Source: CAZMXS01 sp964570325 (lineage in GTDB: Bacteria; Verrucomicrobiota; Kiritimatiellia; CAIQIC01; CAZMXS01). From it: 53,210 nucleotides of DNA. The translations under genes were made by a program, and so were the position numbers. The notes below the pieces were generated by a model. It saw nothing but the letters and a program-made list of their open reading frames with translations. It did not search any database and was not told where the DNA came from. Where the stretch lies: NCBI GenBank assembly GCA_964570325.1, contig CAZMXS010000028.1, positions 1 to 53,210 on the forward strand, written 5' to 3'. Shown in pieces: positions 35,048 to 45,042 of this stretch. Every line of letters begins with the position of its first letter. Within the stretch, counting starts at the first letter, position 1.

Positions 35048-35611
35048 CTAAAACTTAACCACAAGCGTGGCATCGTCGAACTTCAAGGCGCCCTGCCGAG
35101 TGCCGGACTCCAGTGGCTTGACCTGCAGCAACACGCGCACCCCATCCGTCAGATTGGTGCCGGTCACTTCCAGGCGACTCCAGGCCGTCTCACTGATCTC
35201 CGTCAGAGCATAGATTCGTGAAGCCAGTGTTTCAAAGCCGCCCAACTTTTCCAGCCGCACTTCCACATATTCCGCGTTGGTTCCGGCGTCCTTGCGCGCA
35301 TATACGGCCATTTCGCAGACGGTGCCCGGCGGAATATTGGTGACATCTTGAAAGACGCCGGAGCTTGAACTTTGCTCGATCCGCCAGTGATGATATCCGA
35401 GCAGGCACATGCCCGCATGCGTCGGCGTCCAGCCCGTCTCCCGGTTGATCCAATTGCCCCACCGCCCCCAATCCGCGGCCAGATCGCCATAGGGATTAGC
35501 CACCCGCCGTTCCACCTCCTCAAACGACGGATTCCGCAACACCATGCGCTCCTCCGCCCGGAGCGGGCGGAGGAGCGCCAGCAATCCAAACAATATTACA
35601 GCGGGACGCAT
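35048..35611 (-). CDS. secreted carbohydrate-binding-like protein
   Basis: A 187-residue protein starting MRPAVILFGLLALL, with a signal peptide ending near LRA (residue 19). The mature part begins RNPSFEE, the start of many galactose-binding-like (jelly-roll) modules, and ends with DDATLV, also typical of them. It resembles the NKGFEDSN and GGFEQDLV modules inside the neighbouring giant hydrolase. The start lies seven bases after the stop of that gene, so both are probably one transcript. I infer a stand-alone glycan-binding partner; no catalytic motif is seen. Confidence 0.7.
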   Translation of the reverse strand: MRPAVILFGLLALLRPLRAEERMVLRNPSFEEVERRVANPYGDLAADWGRWGNWINRETGWTPTHAGMCLLGYHHWRIEQSSSSGVFQDVTNIPPGTVCEMAVYARKDAGTNAEYVEVRLEKLGGFETLASRIYALTEISETAWSRLEVTGTNLTDGVRVLLQVKPLESGTRQGALKFDDATLVVKF

Positions 35612-35618
35612 AACGGCG

Positions 35619-38600
35619 TCACGGCGTCTTCTGCCAGCGCACGTTGTCAACGTAAAACGCGCGGTCGTAGGTCGGATCGGTGACCATGAACGGACTTTCC
35701 AATTGACTGAAATTAGCGCCGGCAAACGCGGATGCCGGAATGGTCTTCTCGGTCCAAACCACCACGCCGGACGTGTTGGTCGTCGGCCCGTATGAGGCGC
35801 CCAATTTGACCACCCCCGCCTTGTCCTTGATCTCCACCTTGGTGTAGCCGCTGGACTTGAGCCAGAACTTCAGCACGCCATTGGTATACGCGGAAAGATT
35901 CACCCCCGCCGTGTTCGTGGCGAACACGCCCCAGCCCGAATAATCCACCACGTAGGAGCGGAAGCATTTGCTGCCTTCCGGCGTGTTCGGGTCGCTCATG
36001 AAGTTGCCGTTGAAGCTGTTTCCAATCAGCAATTGGCAATCGTCGAAACAAGCGACACTCACGCCCGCCACGGTTGGCTTGGTCACCATCAGTTCCAGCC
36101 GGATGTACTTGGTTCCAAACGGCGCGGTGGTGTCCGGGATTGAGCAAAGGGTCCAGGCCTGGTCCTCGGCCGTCACCTTTGTCGCGGAGTCCACATAGGT
36201 CAGCGTGTTGGAAGCCGCATCCATGAACTTCATCCGGATGAAGGCCGCGGAGCCGGCCACCCAGGTTCCGTACGTGCCGGTCGGCTGCCGCACATAGGCC
36301 TCGGCCCGGAAGATATCGCCGTCAAACGCGCCAAACTGGGAATACGACGCAACCCAGTTGGCCCAGGTCTCATTGCCGGTGTAACTCCACACCCCCTTGG
36401 CGCCGGTGCGGGCGGACTCCGGATTGACAATCGTGCCGCAACCGCCGCCGGCGTTGAGCGCGCGCCACTGGCCGCCGGTCGGGAAGAATCCGACCAGATC
36501 CTGTTCGAACCCGCCGTCATTGTGCGTGGCGTCAATGAAGCCCCAATAATTGCTCGCCCACCACGTATAGACCAGCAGGCCGGCCTTGATACCATCATCA
36601 TTGTAGATGACGTAATCGCTGTTCGTCGGCGGCGGCAACACCGTGATGCGCGTTTCCGGGCCATACGCCGTGTACGGATTGTGCCGGTAGGTGTCGTCCG
36701 AGCCAATCCGCTGATTCCACGGCGAGGTCGCGTTCGTCGGCGCGATATAGGCCAGCCACTGGTAAGTACTACCCGCCGAGATGACCGCCGGGATATTGAC
36801 TTTGTACGCCCCGCTGCCGGACACGGACGTGATCGGGAACGAAGTGTTCACATACTCGGTACCGTATAACGCCTCCTGCAGCACAATGTACAGTCGGGCC
36901 GGCACAAGGCCGTCCAGCGCCTCCCACTCCACGGGCACCTGCACGGAAGTCCCGCGTTCCAGCGTGGTCGGGAAGTTCGTCGCCTCTACGCGCAACCGCG
37001 GCGCGAAGTAGATTTTGGCCGTCTGATACGCATGCACGCCGGCGCCCTTCAGATACACGTACCACTGATACTCGGCGCCGTAACTCGTCCCATCGTGCTC
37101 CCAACGCATCGGATCGTAATCCGGCACATAGGGCCAGAACGCCGGCGCGCCATTGGTCGGCAACAGGATGCCGCTGCGCGTTTCGGTGGCGAACGTGTAC
37201 TGCTCGTCCGCTATGCGCACGTTGTCCAGATCCCACGAGCCGCGCGTGTACGGACTGAGGAACCCGACCGTGTTCGTCGTGTAACCCGCCACCTCGATGG
37301 GCTCATTCAGGAACCGGGCGTAGCCATCCACGTATAGGTCGCTGCGCATGTGCGGCGCACCGTCGCGGATGTGCAGCACGATGGAGTGCCACCGGCCGGT
37401 CGCGCCGACGCCGCTATAGTAATAAGCGTTGGTATCGGCCCAACCGCACATGTTCGGATTCACATACAGCACGCGGCCGCGATAGACCACCCCGCCCTCG
37501 TATGCGTTGCCGTCGAACTTCACGTCGTATTCGATCGTGATATTGGTCACGCCGGCCCGCAAGCTGTTGTTGACAATATACGCGTATCCGCCCGTGCTGA
37601 TCACCGCCGCGCGCACGGCGCCGTTGGTCATGCTCCAGCGGATATTAGCGTGTGGAATCACCGTCCAGCCGTTGGTGTTGCCGGCGTCGAAGTTGTCTTC
37701 GACGTTGACCGCCCCCTTGTCCTTCACGCCAAACACCACGGTGTTGGTCTGGCCCTGCGTGTTATAAACCGCCCACATATCCCAGGCGCGGCCCGCAAAG
37801 GCCTTTTCCGTAATACCCAGAATTTGCAGCCCCTGACCATTGATCGTGGTGTAACGGTTGTCGTTGCCGGAGGTGAAGAAACCGGCATGGCTGAGCCAGG
37901 CATTGGTCGCATCCCACGGATAGGCATAGATCACCCAGTAGGCTTTGTCGCCGGTCATGATGCCGTCCGCCGGCAACTGGATGGACAACGCGTTCGTGCC
38001 GGAGCCTTTCAAGACCCAGACATTCGTCGCGTAGATCAGAATATCCTGGCCCGGATTGGCCGCATCAACGGAATACTTCAGCTCCACGCGCGCCTTGTAG
38101 GCAAATCCCTGCACCCATTCAAATGCGCGTCGCGCGATGGAACTGAACGCGCCGGTGAGTTGGTTGCCGGTATCCACGCCAAAGTTAAAGCAGAACGCCT
38201 TGGTCGGCGCGTTCGGATTGTTGGTCAACGTATTCACGATCAAGGCCGGCCGGACCGCGCCGTTGGTCGTCGTGCCCAGGCCCACGCCGCGATTGACCAC
38301 CGGGTAGACCTTCGCCGCGCCCGAAGCCGCGATCGAAGCGCCGGCCGCGTAGTCCAGCGTCGCATAGTGCCCGGCGTTGCCGATAAACACGCGGCTGACC
38401 GCCGGCAGGTTCGTGACGAGGTTCGGCACGCCGAACAGGCTTTCCACGCGACCGAGATCGTCCGCGCCGGTCTCGTTCTTCATCGCCACGCCGCCATCCG
38501 TCGCCAATAACCCGAACAGGCCGCTCTTCGCCCAGGTGACCAGATTGGAGGCCTCCTTGTCGTTCATTACATAGACGCTGGGCAGGACTACCACCGGATA

Positions 38601-41600
38601 GAACTGGACGAGATAGCCCCAATCCATGTTCAGCGGCGCGCCGGTCATGCCGTACTCGTCATCATCAATGAAGAAGTAGCCTTTCTGCGGCTCCCAGATG
38701 CCGAGCTGCGTTGCGCGGCTGCCCAAGGCAATCTTGCCCGTCGGGAAGTTCGTCGCCCAGAAAACACCCGCCGGCTGTCCATTAAAGAATACCTTGTTGG
38801 TGCTGCCGTAGCTTTCCACCTTCAGGTTGTACCAGGTGTTCTCCACCGGCCGGTTGGTCTTCGGGAACTCATACAGCCAGCCCTGCTGATGAATGACGCC
38901 GCCAACCTTGACGGTGTATTTCAGCCGCCAGAACCCGTAGAAATTCCGGATTCCGACCTTGTAGTAGTTGTTGCGGTCCACGTACCGGACATAGAGTTCG
39001 GCGTCGCTGAAATAACAGTCCTGTTTGTTGTAGCGGATGTCGGCGGACACGGTGCGATTGCTCCAGGTGGCGGTCCCCGCGGTCATGATGTTGTCGTCGT
39101 TGCCGATCCGCCACGCGCGCAGCCCCTTCGCGCCGCCGGTGGCGACATATTCCTGCCACACCGCGCCGGCATCATAGACGTTGTTAGCGATCCGCACCTC
39201 GTCCAGGTTCCCACCCATCGCCGCGCCGGTGTATCCCACGCCCAGGCGCACCGGATAGGTGGTCTTGACGGGCAGCGTGTTCGTGTCGTTCGCATAGGTC
39301 GTCGTCGCGACCAGCGCGCCGTTGAGATAGCTCTTGAGCGTTCGCGTCGCGGCGTCGCGCGTGATGACCACATGCTGCCACGCGCCGTTGACCAAGGAAC
39401 CCGCCGGCAGCGCGGTCCAGCCGATGTACTTGCCGGACACCCGCTGCGAGCCCTGGTAGAAACTCAGCGCGCGGTTGGTCTCGATCGTCAGCCCAAACTC
39501 GCCGCCGTAACTCTTGTCGAGCGGGTTGAACCGGGCCTTGCCCAGGTTTGCGCCCTTGATCCAGAAGCTCAAAGTCAGGCTGCCGTTGACTTGCAACGTC
39601 GCCGAGTTGGGTATTTCCACATAGTCATTGGTGCCGTCGAACAGGCCGGCGCGACCCCGACGCGCGTCGGTGACGGTGACGGCGCCGTTGACGGCGCGGC
39701 CGTGGTTGAGTTTGCCCGAAGCGTCCTTGACCTCGTTGCTGGTCCCATTCCACAGCGTTTCATCGTTCTTCCAGTACGCAACCGTCGTCCCATTGGTGGC
39801 CGGCGCCGGATTATCGGCCACCGCCCAGTTCGCGCAGCCGGCCGCGCGCGTCCAGTTGGCCAGCGAGCCGGATTCAAAAGTGTCGGTGAACAAGCCGCTG
39901 ACCGTGACGTTATCAAATAGGATATCCAACGGATTGCCGCTGGAATAACCCATGCTCTCCAGCCAGTTGCAGACCTCGTTAACCTTGGCGTAGTGGCCGG
40001 GGAACTGGGCCTCGGTCTTGCTCGACCGGTAAACCGCCACGCGCCCCGGGTAAGCGCTGTTGCGGGTGAGCGGCGTATTCTGCCACCACAGCGGCTCGTA
40101 CAAGTCCTCCCACTCGAACGGCATCGCGAGCGTCGCGCCCTTGTTCACGTTCGTCGCCACGGCGGTGGTCGGATTGACGCCCCACTTGAGTTGCGTGGGC
40201 ATGGGAACGGCCTCGGCGACCTTCACGCCGCCGGTGGTTTCCAGCCAGGCGGCAAATTTATACTTGCCGCCGTCCGGCGTGGATTTGTAGTCGCTGTCGG
40301 CCTGATTGGGATCGGGAATCCACATGTAGAAGGTGGTTTGGCCGGCGCCGCTGACCGCATTCGTCAGCACCTGGTAAATTTCATTGGCGATGGCGTCGCC
40401 GTTGTTGCCGTCCTCCATAAACGCCGCTTTCAAACGCAGGTTCGGCGTGGCCTGGCAATCGTAGCCGACCTTGATTTCATACACCTTGTCGCCCATCGGG
40501 TGCACCAATGCGGGGGCGTCGAGAATCTGCACCACCTCGACTTTGCCCGCGCCCGGCGTGTAGGCGTAGAGCATTTCCTGGCCATCCGGGGCCAGCGTCA
40601 CATTAACGATGCCGTCGCTGTTGGTCTCGATGACCTTGGCTTGCTCAAACGCGCGCACGGTCTTGCCGTTGAGCAAACTGCTCTGGATCGTAAACGTCAT
40701 CGGCGCGCCGCCGTGGGGCTGGTTGGTGTCATACAGATAATTCTTCAACTGGACCAGGACCGCACCGTTCGTGCAGATCCGGTATTCCGGCAGGCACAGA
40801 TAGGCATTGGTGCCGGTGGCCTTGATCGCCGGCTGGACACCGAAGTAATCGCGCACCATCGCGCCGAACACATTGTAGCGATGCTGCCACATCAGGACAT
40901 CCGGCTCGCCGTCCTCGTTGCCGTCGGGCATATTGTCGCCCGCCCCGTAAAGAAAAATCGCGGCCTTGCCCGCGCCATGATTCTTGACCACGACCGCCGG
41001 CGCCCACCGCTTGTTGTCCACGTAGACCGAGCCCGCGCCGGCGGCGCCGGCCGAGGTCCGGATAACGCGCCGGCCGGTCCAGGCGTTGGACGGCGCGAGC
41101 GCGTCCACCGCATAGCGCACCCACGCGTTGCCCGGCGTGTTCGTGCTCAGGCGCGCGCTCTCGGAAACCCCGACCTTGACGCCCTTCTCATTATACCATT
41201 CGATCGCCACATAAGCCTGACGGCCCTCGCGCAGCGGATCATCGCTGTTGCTGCGCAGGTACGCGCTGGCCGTATAGCGACCGAACGGCAGCACCGGGAA
41301 ATCCTGCCACATGCCGGAATCCCCCCACATCTGGACCATGTTGACACCGTCATACTGCCAGCCCCAGTTGTTGCGCACCACGACATTGCCCCACGTGCCA
41401 TCCCAACGGACGAGGCTCGTGTTGCTGTCCTCAAAACCCTTGTTGCGCTGGCTGTCCTGCTCGGCCCAGACCACGCCGCCGTTGACCACTGTCTCGTCGC
41501 TGTATTTCCAGGTGTAGGGCTTGTACGTGTAGCCACCGGCGACCGGGCCGATAGCGTTCGTCGTGAAGCGCACGAGCACCGGCTCCCAGTACCATGAGAC

Positions 41601-43403
41601 ATATTCGCGCCGGCGCTGCGGCACTTCGTAGCCGCCAATGTCGCTCGGATCCACGCCAAAGAGCGCTTTAACCTGGTCCACGAAGTTGGTTTGCGGGCGC
41701 CCATTCGGATCCTGCATGCCCGGCAGGTCGCCCGTCGCCATAATGTGAATGCCCTTCGGAATCGCCGCCGTCCGCAAAAACTCCAGCACCCCTTTGCCGC
41801 CGGAATTCGGCACCACGGATTCCACGCGCATGTTGCGCGGAAGAATGATCACTTTGTAGTTCGTGTAAGCGCCCGAGCCGAGGTCGTTGAGATCGAGGAA
41901 ATTGGGCTCGTAGCCGAGGCGCTCGAGCGCGCCGGCGATCTGCTGCATCTCGCACTCGTAGCGGTTGTACTGGGAATCGTTCGCGGCGGTCCAGAGGAAC
42001 GCAATATCCGGTTTCGGATCCTGAGAGCCGGCCAGCAATTCGTGCAGCTTAACCTGCTCCATCAGGTTGAATGCGTTGCGGCTGACCCAGTAGGCGGGCT
42101 TAATCCCGCGGTTGGCGTAAACGATGCCGAACCCCTTTTCGCGGTCGGTGATGTACGGACGGTCCATCCAGGAAAAGATGTGCGTGCCGATCGCGCCCAC
42201 CTCCAGGCTCTCCCACAGCGCGTTGCGCACCAGCGGGCCCTGCCGCAGTTCGTTCATCCCCGGCCACATTGTTTCGGAACTGGTGAAGCCGGTCTCGGAG
42301 TAAAGGACGGGCACCTTCGCCACCTTCTTGGTGTAGGAAACGCCCCAATGCCCGTTTTGCGACTCATGACCGAGGATGGACCACGGATAGTTGTTTACGG
42401 AGAAGAAATCAATCGGCGCGTTCGTCGCCAGGCAATAAGCCGTGATTTTTCCGCGATCCTCAGCGTGGTAGCGCCAGTCTTCCTCGCCCCATTGCATGCC
42501 GACGGTGGAATAGCTGATCAGGTGGTTCGTGTCCGCGGTCTTTGCCGCCTTTGCGCCCAGCGCCGTGAAGCTGGCGATCGAATCTTCGCGCCACTGCACG
42601 GCGTCCGCCCAAATCGCGCCCTCAACCCCATACGCGCGATATTGGTCGGGAAACGTCAACTGATTGAAATTCGTGAAGGCCGTCCCCCACACCGCGTTCG
42701 CGGCGGCGATGGTCGTATACTTCGCCTGCGCCCAGTTGCGGAACGCCTGTTCGCTCTGCGGGTCGTAACCGTCAAGCAGCCCGCTCCAAAGACCGAGATA
42801 GCCGGATTCATTGCCGACGATCCAGCCCGCGATCGCCTTGGCGTTCTTGTAGCGGCCGCACACCGTGCTGATCCACTCCGCATACTGCGCGCGCGCTTGC
42901 GGATGTTCATAATTGATGATGTCCGACTGCCAGCGGTTCGTGTGCTCAATGCCCTCGGCGTCAATCTCGGGCGGATGCATCGTGTACCAGGCATCCGGGA
43001 ACCAGTTCGGCGGCCACTGATAACCGATCAGCGCGAAGATGCGGATATTCCGTTTCTCGCACGCCTGCACGAGATAGTCATAGTTTGCCCACTTCCACTG
43101 GTTGTCGCCATCCTCCTCGATGTGCTGCCAGACGAAGTCCACCCGGATGGAGTTGGCGCCCATCTTGACCATCTCATCGAGGTCATAGTCTATCTGGTCA
43201 AACGTCTGCCAGACGCCCAGCGGCCGGTTCCAAGTCTGATAAGCGATGCCATGCGGCACCCACGGCTGGCCGGTCACACTGTCACAGAAATATCCGTTCT
43301 TCATCTTGATGAACGAATCGAGCCCGAAGGCGGGCGCGCCAATGAGGACGGAAACGGCGAGAACAACGGCAAACAAACGGCGTACGCTCATGACTCTCTC
43401 CAT
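35619..43403 (-). CDS. giant secreted multi-domain GH42-like glycoside hydrolase
   Basis: A 2594-residue exported protein. ATG 43403 has GGAGG eight bases upstream; the signal peptide is about 1-27 (APAFG). A clan GH-A catalytic barrel (about 30-430) is closest to GH42 beta-galactosidases: RVDFVWQHIEE, acid/base E199 in WIVGNESGY, NAVWGTAFTNFNQLTFP, and nucleophile E370 in VPVLYSETGF. Then a GATase-like domain typical of GH42 (about 465-560), a galactose-binding-like module (about 650-800), a long beta region, a LamG domain (about 1208-1411), two DUF1080-like beta sandwiches (about 1444-1567 and 1901-2071), a second GATase/ThuA-like segment (about 1594-1661) and two C-terminal binding-like modules (about 2296-2594). 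No sortase or membrane anchor is visible. Substrate is probably a complex beta-linked glycan; assignment beyond GH42-like is uncertain. Confidence 0.85.
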   Translation of the reverse strand: MERVMSVRRLFAVVLAVSVLIGAPAFGLDSFIKMKNGYFCDSVTGQPWVPHGIAYQTWNRPLGVWQTFDQIDYDLDEMVKMGANSIRVDFVWQHIEEDGDNQWKWANYDYLVQACEKRNIRIFALIGYQWPPNWFPDAWYTMHPPEIDAEGIEHTNRWQSDIINYEHPQARAQYAEWISTVCGRYKNAKAIAGWIVGNESGYLGLWSGLLDGYDPQSEQAFRNWAQAKYTTIAAANAVWGTAFTNFNQLTFPDQYRAYGVEGAIWADAVQWREDSIASFTALGAKAAKTADTNHLISYSTVGMQWGEEDWRYHAEDRGKITAYCLATNAPIDFFSVNNYPWSILGHESQNGHWGVSYTKKVAKVPVLYSETGFTSSETMWPGMNELRQGPLVRNALWESLEVGAIGTHIFSWMDRPYITDREKGFGIVYANRGIKPAYWVSRNAFNLMEQVKLHELLAGSQDPKPDIAFLWTAANDSQYNRYECEMQQIAGALERLGYEPNFLDLNDLGSGAYTNYKVIILPRNMRVESVVPNSGGKGVLEFLRTAAIPKGIHIMATGDLPGMQDPNGRPQTNFVDQVKALFGVDPSDIGGYEVPQRRREYVSWYWEPVLVRFTTNAIGPVAGGYTYKPYTWKYSDETVVNGGVVWAEQDSQRNKGFEDSNTSLVRWDGTWGNVVVRNNWGWQYDGVNMVQMWGDSGMWQDFPVLPFGRYTASAYLRSNSDDPLREGRQAYVAIEWYNEKGVKVGVSESARLSTNTPGNAWVRYAVDALAPSNAWTGRRVIRTSAGAAGAGSVYVDNKRWAPAVVVKNHGAGKAAIFLYGAGDNMPDGNEDGEPDVLMWQHRYNVFGAMVRDYFGVQPAIKATGTNAYLCLPEYRICTNGAVLVQLKNYLYDTNQPHGGAPMTFTIQSSLLNGKTVRAFEQAKVIETNSDGIVNVTLAPDGQEMLYAYTPGAGKVEVVQILDAPALVHPMGDKVYEIKVGYDCQATPNLRLKAAFMEDGNNGDAIANEIYQVLTNAVSGAGQTTFYMWIPDPNQADSDYKSTPDGGKYKFAAWLETTGGVKVAEAVPMPTQLKWGVNPTTAVATNVNKGATLAMPFEWEDLYEPLWWQNTPLTRNSAYPGRVAVYRSSKTEAQFPGHYAKVNEVCNWLESMGYSSGNPLDILFDNVTVSGLFTDTFESGSLANWTRAAGCANWAVADNPAPATNGTTVAYWKNDETLWNGTSNEVKDASGKLNHGRAVNGAVTVTDARRGRAGLFDGTNDYVEIPNSATLQVNGSLTLSFWIKGANLGKARFNPLDKSYGGEFGLTIETNRALSFYQGSQRVSGKYIGWTALPAGSLVNGAWQHVVITRDAATRTLKSYLNGALVATTTYANDTNTLPVKTTYPVRLGVGYTGAAMGGNLDEVRIANNVYDAGAVWQEYVATGGAKGLRAWRIGNDDNIMTAGTATWSNRTVSADIRYNKQDCYFSDAELYVRYVDRNNYYKVGIRNFYGFWRLKYTVKVGGVIHQQGWLYEFPKTNRPVENTWYNLKVESYGSTNKVFFNGQPAGVFWATNFPTGKIALGSRATQLGIWEPQKGYFFIDDDEYGMTGAPLNMDWGYLVQFYPVVVLPSVYVMNDKEASNLVTWAKSGLFGLLATDGGVAMKNETGADDLGRVESLFGVPNLVTNLPAVSRVFIGNAGHYATLDYAAGASIAASGAAKVYPVVNRGVGLGTTTNGAVRPALIVNTLTNNPNAPTKAFCFNFGVDTGNQLTGAFSSIARRAFEWVQGFAYKARVELKYSVDAANPGQDILIYATNVWVLKGSGTNALSIQLPADGIMTGDKAYWVIYAYPWDATNAWLSHAGFFTSGNDNRYTTINGQGLQILGITEKAFAGRAWDMWAVYNTQGQTNTVVFGVKDKGAVNVEDNFDAGNTNGWTVIPHANIRWSMTNGAVRAAVISTGGYAYIVNNSLRAGVTNITIEYDVKFDGNAYEGGVVYRGRVLYVNPNMCGWADTNAYYYSGVGATGRWHSIVLHIRDGAPHMRSDLYVDGYARFLNEPIEVAGYTTNTVGFLSPYTRGSWDLDNVRIADEQYTFATETRSGILLPTNGAPAFWPYVPDYDPMRWEHDGTSYGAEYQWYVYLKGAGVHAYQTAKIYFAPRLRVEATNFPTTLERGTSVQVPVEWEALDGLVPARLYIVLQEALYGTEYVNTSFPITSVSGSGAYKVNIPAVISAGSTYQWLAYIAPTNATSPWNQRIGSDDTYRHNPYTAYGPETRITVLPPPTNSDYVIYNDDGIKAGLLVYTWWASNYWGFIDATHNDGGFEQDLVGFFPTGGQWRALNAGGGCGTIVNPESARTGAKGVWSYTGNETWANWVASYSQFGAFDGDIFRAEAYVRQPTGTYGTWVAGSAAFIRMKFMDAASNTLTYVDSATKVTAEDQAWTLCSIPDTTAPFGTKYIRLELMVTKPTVAGVSVACFDDCQLLIGNSFNGNFMSDPNTPEGSKCFRSYVVDYSGWGVFATNTAGVNLSAYTNGVLKFWLKSSGYTKVEIKDKAGVVKLGASYGPTTNTSGVVVWTEKTIPASAFAGANFSQLESPFMVTDPTYDRAFYVDNVRWQKTP

Positions 43404-43756
43404 CGGTTGAACCTCCACACGCATGCCATTCACCTACTGCTACTCTAGATGTATACTAGGTTTACTATTATTTGTAAATAGGTTTTTGTATTTTTTTAAT
43501 GATTTTATATCTCATTAGTTATGAATATTTTGCATATTACTATACTGGTATTCACACAATTATTGTCTAATATGGGTCCGTTCCCAGAATGTTCTCGAAG
43601 ATTACGGCTGTTTGCGCCGCGCGTCGGATTTTTTCTTCTGCGACGCACGCCTGGTGTTCCAAGTCGGCGAGTTCCGGCCTGCGGCCGCATGAGCTGGCCG
43701 GTTGGATGAAGGATGGAATCCGCGAACGGATTGCGCCCAACGGGATTGTGCGGGCT
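43404..43756. other. 353-bp gap with AT-rich island upstream of the GH42-like gene
   Basis: The half next to the hydrolase gene (about 43438-43575) is strikingly AT-rich compared with everything around it and contains the promoter and palindromes listed separately. The other half (43576-43756) is GC-rich again. Short open frames there (for example from 43589, plus) match nothing I recognise. Confidence 0.7.
43450..43478 (-). promoter_or_regulatory. predicted promoter of the GH42-like gene with overlapping palindrome
   Basis: On the minus strand TTTACA (-35, 43473-43478) and TATACA (-10, 43450-43455) are 17 bases apart. An inverted repeat TTTAC-N8-GTAAA (43461-43478) covers the -35, and CTAGTATACATCTAG (43445-43459) covers the -10. 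Both are candidate operator sites. The leader to ATG 43403 would be about 40 bases. Confidence 0.5.
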
Positions 43757-44977
43757 TCAGGCGTTGGGCATCAGCGCCGTAAACAACTTGAGGTACTGCG
43801 CGCCCACGATTTCGCGGGTATAATGCTGCCGAACCGATGCGGCAGCCGCCTCTCCCAACCGGTCGCGCAAGCCGGCGTCGGCGAGCAATTGCCGCAGCGC
43901 GGCGCGCAACGCGGAGCGGTCGCCGGGCGCGATCATCAACCCGTTGGCGTCCGGCTGAATGATATCTTTGATCCCCCCAATGGCGGTGGACACCACCGGC
44001 AGGCCGCAGGCCATCGCTTCGATCAGCGAGATGCCGAAGGCCTCGTTCTCCGTGGGAAACGCAAAGATGTCGGACGCCTGCAGGTATTCATGCACGTTGG
44101 CGCGCGCGCCGGTAAAGATGACGCGCTCCTGCAACCCTTCGCTCCGGACAAAATTCCGCAACTGTTCCTCGCAATTGAACTGGTCCACACCGCCGGCGCC
44201 GACCAGAACCAGCCGTGCCACGGGAAATTCGCGGCACAAGTCCCGCCACACGTCCGCCAACACCGGCAACCCCTTGTATGAAACCAGGCGGCCGGTAAAG
44301 ATCACCAGCAGCTCGTCGGCCGGCAGACCCAGCCGCGCGCGCAGGGCCTTTTTCTGTTCGCCGCTCACCGGGCAAAACCGGGCTACCTCCACCGTCTGCG
44401 GGATCAACGTTATCCGCTCGCGCGGTACGCCACCCTGGACAAACTCTTCCGTCAATTCTGACGACATGCTGACGAACGCGTCGGCGCGGGCCAGTTGCCG
44501 GTTCCGCCAACGCAAGAACTGCCCTGGCAGGCCGGCATCGGGGCGGAGCCCAATACGCCGCAGGCCGCCGGCAAAAAACGCGCCGGACATCTCGCCGCAG
44601 CTCTCCGCTTTGAGCACGCAGCGCTTGCCAAGCCAGCGGGCGGCGCGCACCGCCGCCAGCCCCAACACCCGAAAGCCCGGCACAAAAATAACGTCATACT
44701 CGTCGCGCAGGCGGGCCAGCGCGGGCGGCGCGGTGACCAGCAGGGCCCAACGATTGCGCGAGCTCCGGCCGGTCGGCGGAACACGGTGAACCAACAGGCC
44801 GTTGACCATCTCTTGCGCGGCCAGTCCCGGGTCGGTTCGGCGGGTCACGACCAGTTGTGACACACCCAGGCGCGCGAGGGTCTCAGCCAGATTATAGGCC
44901 TGGGATTCCATGCCGCCGACTACGGGGTAATAGCTTTCGAGGAAAATGCATATCCGGGGTGACTGGGAAGCGCTCAT
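43757..44977 (-). CDS. GT4-family glycosyltransferase
   Basis: A 406-residue retaining glycosyltransferase with GT-B fold. The N-terminal acceptor domain has PVVGGMESQAYNLAETLARLG, the usual glycine-rich turn of GT4 enzymes. The C-terminal donor domain has FTGRLVSYKGLPVLADVW and the E-x7-E motif in ENEAFGISLIEAMACGLPV. It probably adds a sugar to a lipid-linked surface glycan on the cytoplasmic side. ATG 44977 begins MSASQSPRICIFLESYYPV; the frame is open far upstream but that part is antisense-phase sequence in the flippase gene. Donor and acceptor cannot be predicted. Confidence 0.92.
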   Translation of the reverse strand: MSASQSPRICIFLESYYPVVGGMESQAYNLAETLARLGVSQLVVTRRTDPGLAAQEMVNGLLVHRVPPTGRSSRNRWALLVTAPPALARLRDEYDVIFVPGFRVLGLAAVRAARWLGKRCVLKAESCGEMSGAFFAGGLRRIGLRPDAGLPGQFLRWRNRQLARADAFVSMSSELTEEFVQGGVPRERITLIPQTVEVARFCPVSGEQKKALRARLGLPADELLVIFTGRLVSYKGLPVLADVWRDLCREFPVARLVLVGAGGVDQFNCEEQLRNFVRSEGLQERVIFTGARANVHEYLQASDIFAFPTENEAFGISLIEAMACGLPVVSTAIGGIKDIIQPDANGLMIAPGDRSALRAALRQLLADAGLRDRLGEAAAASVRQHYTREIVGAQYLKLFTALMPNA

Positions 44978-45042
44978 GTTCCGATCAATTGCACCGGCTG
45001 GAATCGCAGGGGCACACCCGCGGGGCGTGATTCCGACCTTGG

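Noticed and set aside
39993..43448. Two long plus-strand frames (39993-41597 and 41691-43448)
   Set aside because: Both mirror the GH42-like gene, whose frame has intact catalytic motifs, a signal peptide and a ribosome-binding site. The shadows have none.
43589..44281. 230-residue plus-strand frame after the AT-rich island
   Set aside because: Most of it is antisense to the glycosyltransferase gene, and the first 50 residues resemble nothing I recognise.
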